A stretch of 6,651 nt of DNA from Chloroflexota bacterium (GTDB lineage Bacteria > Chloroflexota > FW602-bin22 > JAMCYS01): the NCBI GenBank assembly GCA_021847625.1, contig JAJZQK010000189.1, positions 1 through 6,651 on the forward strand, in the 5' to 3' direction. The position numbers and the translations under genes are program-made. Within the stretch, counting starts at the first letter, position 1. Each line of letters opens with the position of its first letter. Of the stretch, positions 4,833-6,651 are shown piece by piece. A model generated the notes under the pieces. The model was not told the origin of the DNA. It made no database searches and was given only the letters and a program-made list of their open reading frames with translations.

Positions 4833-4907
4833 GCGGATCTTGCCGGTCAGGCGGTACCAGGTGAGCAAGAAGATGCCCTTGCGGCCTCAAGGCGGTCTCA
4901 ATCTCCG
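4830..4907 (-). pseudogene. Possible frameshifted C-terminal remnant downstream of nuoN
   Basis: On the minus strand, 4883-4830 reads RKGIFLLTWYRLTGKIR and a TGA stop, like the tail of a real protein. The frame is closed by a stop just upstream. Skipping one base (4884) joins it to the frame encoding AEIETALR (4908-4885), which overlaps the nuoN stop. This may be the remnant of a gene once following nuoN, or chance. I do not recognise the protein. Confidence 0.2.
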
Positions 4908-6356
4908 CTAGGACAAGCCCCCAACCGAGGCGCGGATGAAGTCGATCAGCGGCGCGGGGTAGACGCCGAACCACAGGAGCAGCAGCACCAGGAAGACGAG
5001 CACCGCGCCTCCCATATACGTCGGCCGCGCCGCCGGGGGTGGAAAGGCCTCCGCCTCCACGGGCCGGCGCGTGTACATCACGGCCGCCAGGCGCAGGTAG
5101 TAGTAGAGGCCGACGGTGCTGGCCACCACCAGGGAGATCACCAAGGCCCAGAGGGAGGAGCCGACCCCGGCCGTGGCCACGAAGAACTTGGCGAAGAAGC
5201 CGGCCGTGAGGGGGATCCCCGCCAGCGAGAGGAGCATCGCCGTGAAGGTGGCCGCCAGCCAGGGCCGGCGCCAGAACAGGCCCCGGTAGTCATCGATGCT
5301 CTCGGCCTCGCGCTCACTGTCGGAGAGCACCGTGACGATGCCGAAGGCGCCCAGCGTCGTCACGAAATAGGCGACGAGGTAGAAGGTCGCCGCCACCACG
5401 CCCAGCGAGCCTCCCGCCAGGAAGGCCACCAACAGATAACCAAGATGGGCGATCGAGGAATAGGCAAGGATCCGCTTGACGTTGCTCTGTAGCAAAGCGA
5501 GCAGGTTGCCGAAGAACATCGAGGCGATGGCGATGATCAGGAAGGCGACGTAGAGCGAGCCATAGGTGCTTATCTCCGCGGGCGCGAAGAAGCGCAGGAG
5601 CAGGCCGAACATGGCCCCCTTGGAGATGGTCGCCACAAAGGCGGTGACCGGCGCGGAGGCGCCCTGGTAGACGTCCGGCGTCCACATGTGGAACGGGACC
5701 ACCGCCAGCTTATAGCCGATGCCGACCAGCACGAAGGCGACGCCGGCCACCGAGAGGACGGTCGCTCCGGCGGCGCCGCCCGCGACGAGCGCGGCGATTG
5801 TCGCGAACTCCATCGTCCCCAGGTCGGCGTACACCAAGGCCATGCCGAACAGCAGGAAGGCGGAGGAAACCGCCGCCAGCACCAGGTACTTCACCCCCGC
5901 CTCGATGCCGGGGGCGCAGTTGTGACAGTAGGCGATGAGGCCGTAGAGCGACACGCTGAGTAGCTCCAGGCCCAGGAAGAACGAGGCGAAGTGGGTGCTG
6001 GATACCAGCGCCCCGGCGCCAATCGTCGCCAGGAGCAGCAGAACGTACAGCTCCTCGACCTGGCCCTGGCGGCCCTCCAGGTAGATGTAGGCGAAGACGG
6101 CCACGACGGCGCTCGCCGCGAAGATGAGACCCATGTAGAACAAGGCATAGCTGTCTATGACCAGCAGCATCGAGACCTGCTGGGGGGCGCTCGTCGCCAC
6201 TATCGGCAGGGAGATGAGGGCCAGGGCCAGCGCGCCCACCGTCAGCAGCATCGTCAGCAGGTGCTGGCGATGAAAGGCGATCACCAGCATCACGACCATG
6301 GCCATCACGGCCAGCACGATCAGCGGCAGCAGCGTCCAGAGGCCCGTGAAAGTCAT
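4908..6356 (-). CDS. nuoN: NADH-quinone oxidoreductase subunit N
   Basis: One of the antiporter-like proton-pumping subunits of respiratory complex I in the inner membrane. At 482 residues with about 14 hydrophobic segments it matches the E. coli protein (485) in length and pattern. Charged membrane residues of the proton path are all present: Glu131 in LGLELLSVSLYGL, Lys157 in GIEAGVKY, Lys216 in GIGYKL, His223 in PFHMWTPDVYQGA, Lys246 in ATISKGA, and Lys390 in GIPLTAGFFAKFF, corresponding to E. coli E133, K158, K217, H224, K247 and K395. NVKRILAYSSIAHLGYLL and SIDDYRGLFW are also family hallmarks. The ATG overlaps the nuoM stop (ATGA), with GAGGG 6 nt upstream inside nuoM, so translation is coupled. 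It is the last gene of the nuo operon visible here and converges on the second DUF1634 gene. An odd detail is a C-H-N-C cluster at 144-147 in the loop before Lys157, which E. coli lacks. Confidence 0.97.
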   Translation of the reverse strand: MTFTGLWTLLPLIVLAVMAMVVMLVIAFHRQHLLTMLLTVGALALALISLPIVATSAPQQVSMLLVIDSYALFYMGLIFAASAVVAVFAYIYLEGRQGQVEELYVLLLLATIGAGALVSSTHFASFFLGLELLSVSLYGLIAYCHNCAPGIEAGVKYLVLAAVSSAFLLFGMALVYADLGTMEFATIAALVAGGAAGATVLSVAGVAFVLVGIGYKLAVVPFHMWTPDVYQGASAPVTAFVATISKGAMFGLLLRFFAPAEISTYGSLYVAFLIIAIASMFFGNLLALLQSNVKRILAYSSIAHLGYLLVAFLAGGSLGVVAATFYLVAYFVTTLGAFGIVTVLSDSEREAESIDDYRGLFWRRPWLAATFTAMLLSLAGIPLTAGFFAKFFVATAGVGSSLWALVISLVVASTVGLYYYLRLAAVMYTRRPVEAEAFPPPAARPTYMGGAVLVFLVLLLLWFGVYPAPLIDFIRASVGGLS

Positions 6357-6651
6357 CGGCTACCCTCGCTGTCCGCCGCGGCCGGCGGCGGGAAGACGGG
6401 CGCTTGCGGCCCGGCCGCCTGCCCTTGGCTGCGGTGGACGTACTGATCCAGGTTGTTGAGGCCCTGGTTGACCGTGTTGAGCACGGGCTGCGGGTAGAGC
6501 CCCAGCCCGAGGATGGCAAAGACCAGCACGCCCATCACCGCCGACTCCCGCCAGGAGAGGTCCGCGAGCCGCCAATCAGCCTGGTTGGGCCCGTGGTACA
6601 CGCGCTGCAGCAAGCGCAGGGCGTAGATGACGGCCAGTACCACGCCCACGG
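6353..6651 (-). CDS. nuoM: NADH-quinone oxidoreductase subunit M, C-terminal part
   Basis: Only the last 99 or so codons lie in the window; the 5' part runs off the right edge. VLAVIYALRLLQRVYHGPN is the end of the last long helix region of NuoM, DLSWRESAVMGVLVFAILGLGLYPQPVLNTV is its typical C-terminal helix with the L-Y-P-Q-P-V-L signature. NuoM is a proton-pumping antiporter-like subunit of complex I. After the signature it carries about 40 further residues rich in Gln, Pro and Ala, probably disordered, which is longer than usual. Its TGA (6355-6353) overlaps the nuoN ATG. No start codon is visible; the GTG near 6649 is internal. Confidence 0.93.
   Translation of the reverse strand, partial: VGVVLAVIYALRLLQRVYHGPNQADWRLADLSWRESAVMGVLVFAILGLGLYPQPVLNTVNQGLNNLDQYVHRSQGQAAGPQAPVFPPPAAADSEGSR

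Noticed and set aside
5710..6519. Long minus-strand frame across nuoM and nuoN
   Set aside because: It is an out-of-frame shadow, Arg/Gly/Pro-rich, over two unmistakable complex I genes.

Overview
This GC-rich window holds a duplicated membrane-transport module between a regulator gene and the end of a respiratory complex I operon. I cannot name the organism from sequence alone. Palindromes with TCGTAGGGGC/GCCCCTACGA arms and frequent non-ATG starts (GTG, TTG) recall Chloroflexota-like genomes. NuoN, however, follows the proteobacterial (E. coli) pattern closely, so any taxonomic call is weak.

Layout: (1) 1-141, a compound palindrome and the downstream flank of a LysR gene. (2) 142-1047, a LysR-type regulator on the minus strand. 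(3) 1048-1644, a long, partly AT-rich regulatory region with face-to-face divergent promoters, LysR-box-like dyads and a roughly 440-nt leader for the next gene. (4) 1645-2986, a TauE/SafE permease followed by a DUF1634-type three-helix membrane protein, plus strand. (5) 2987-3386, an intergenic stretch with two palindromic elements and then a leader motif. (6) 3387-4799, a second TauE/SafE permease and a second DUF1634-like protein, plus strand. (7) 4800-4907, a hairpin between convergent operons and a possible gene remnant. (8) 4908-6651, nuoN and the 3' end of nuoM on the minus strand, overlapping by ATGA.

The main signal is that the unit [47-nt leader motif - TauE/SafE - DUF1634] occurs twice in tandem. 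The two permeases align without gaps over 281 residues with 138 identities counted by hand (49%). The two leaders share 36 of 47 bases and can form the same small stem. TauE/SafE proteins are anion exporters or importers, best known for sulfite and organosulfonates. DUF1634 proteins have no established function and are known as neighbours of TauE/SafE genes. My working idea is that each pair forms a two-component membrane transport system for a sulfur-type anion. The divergent LysR protein would control copy 1, and possibly copy 2, through its effector. Complex I (nuoM, nuoN) is an unrelated convergent neighbour.
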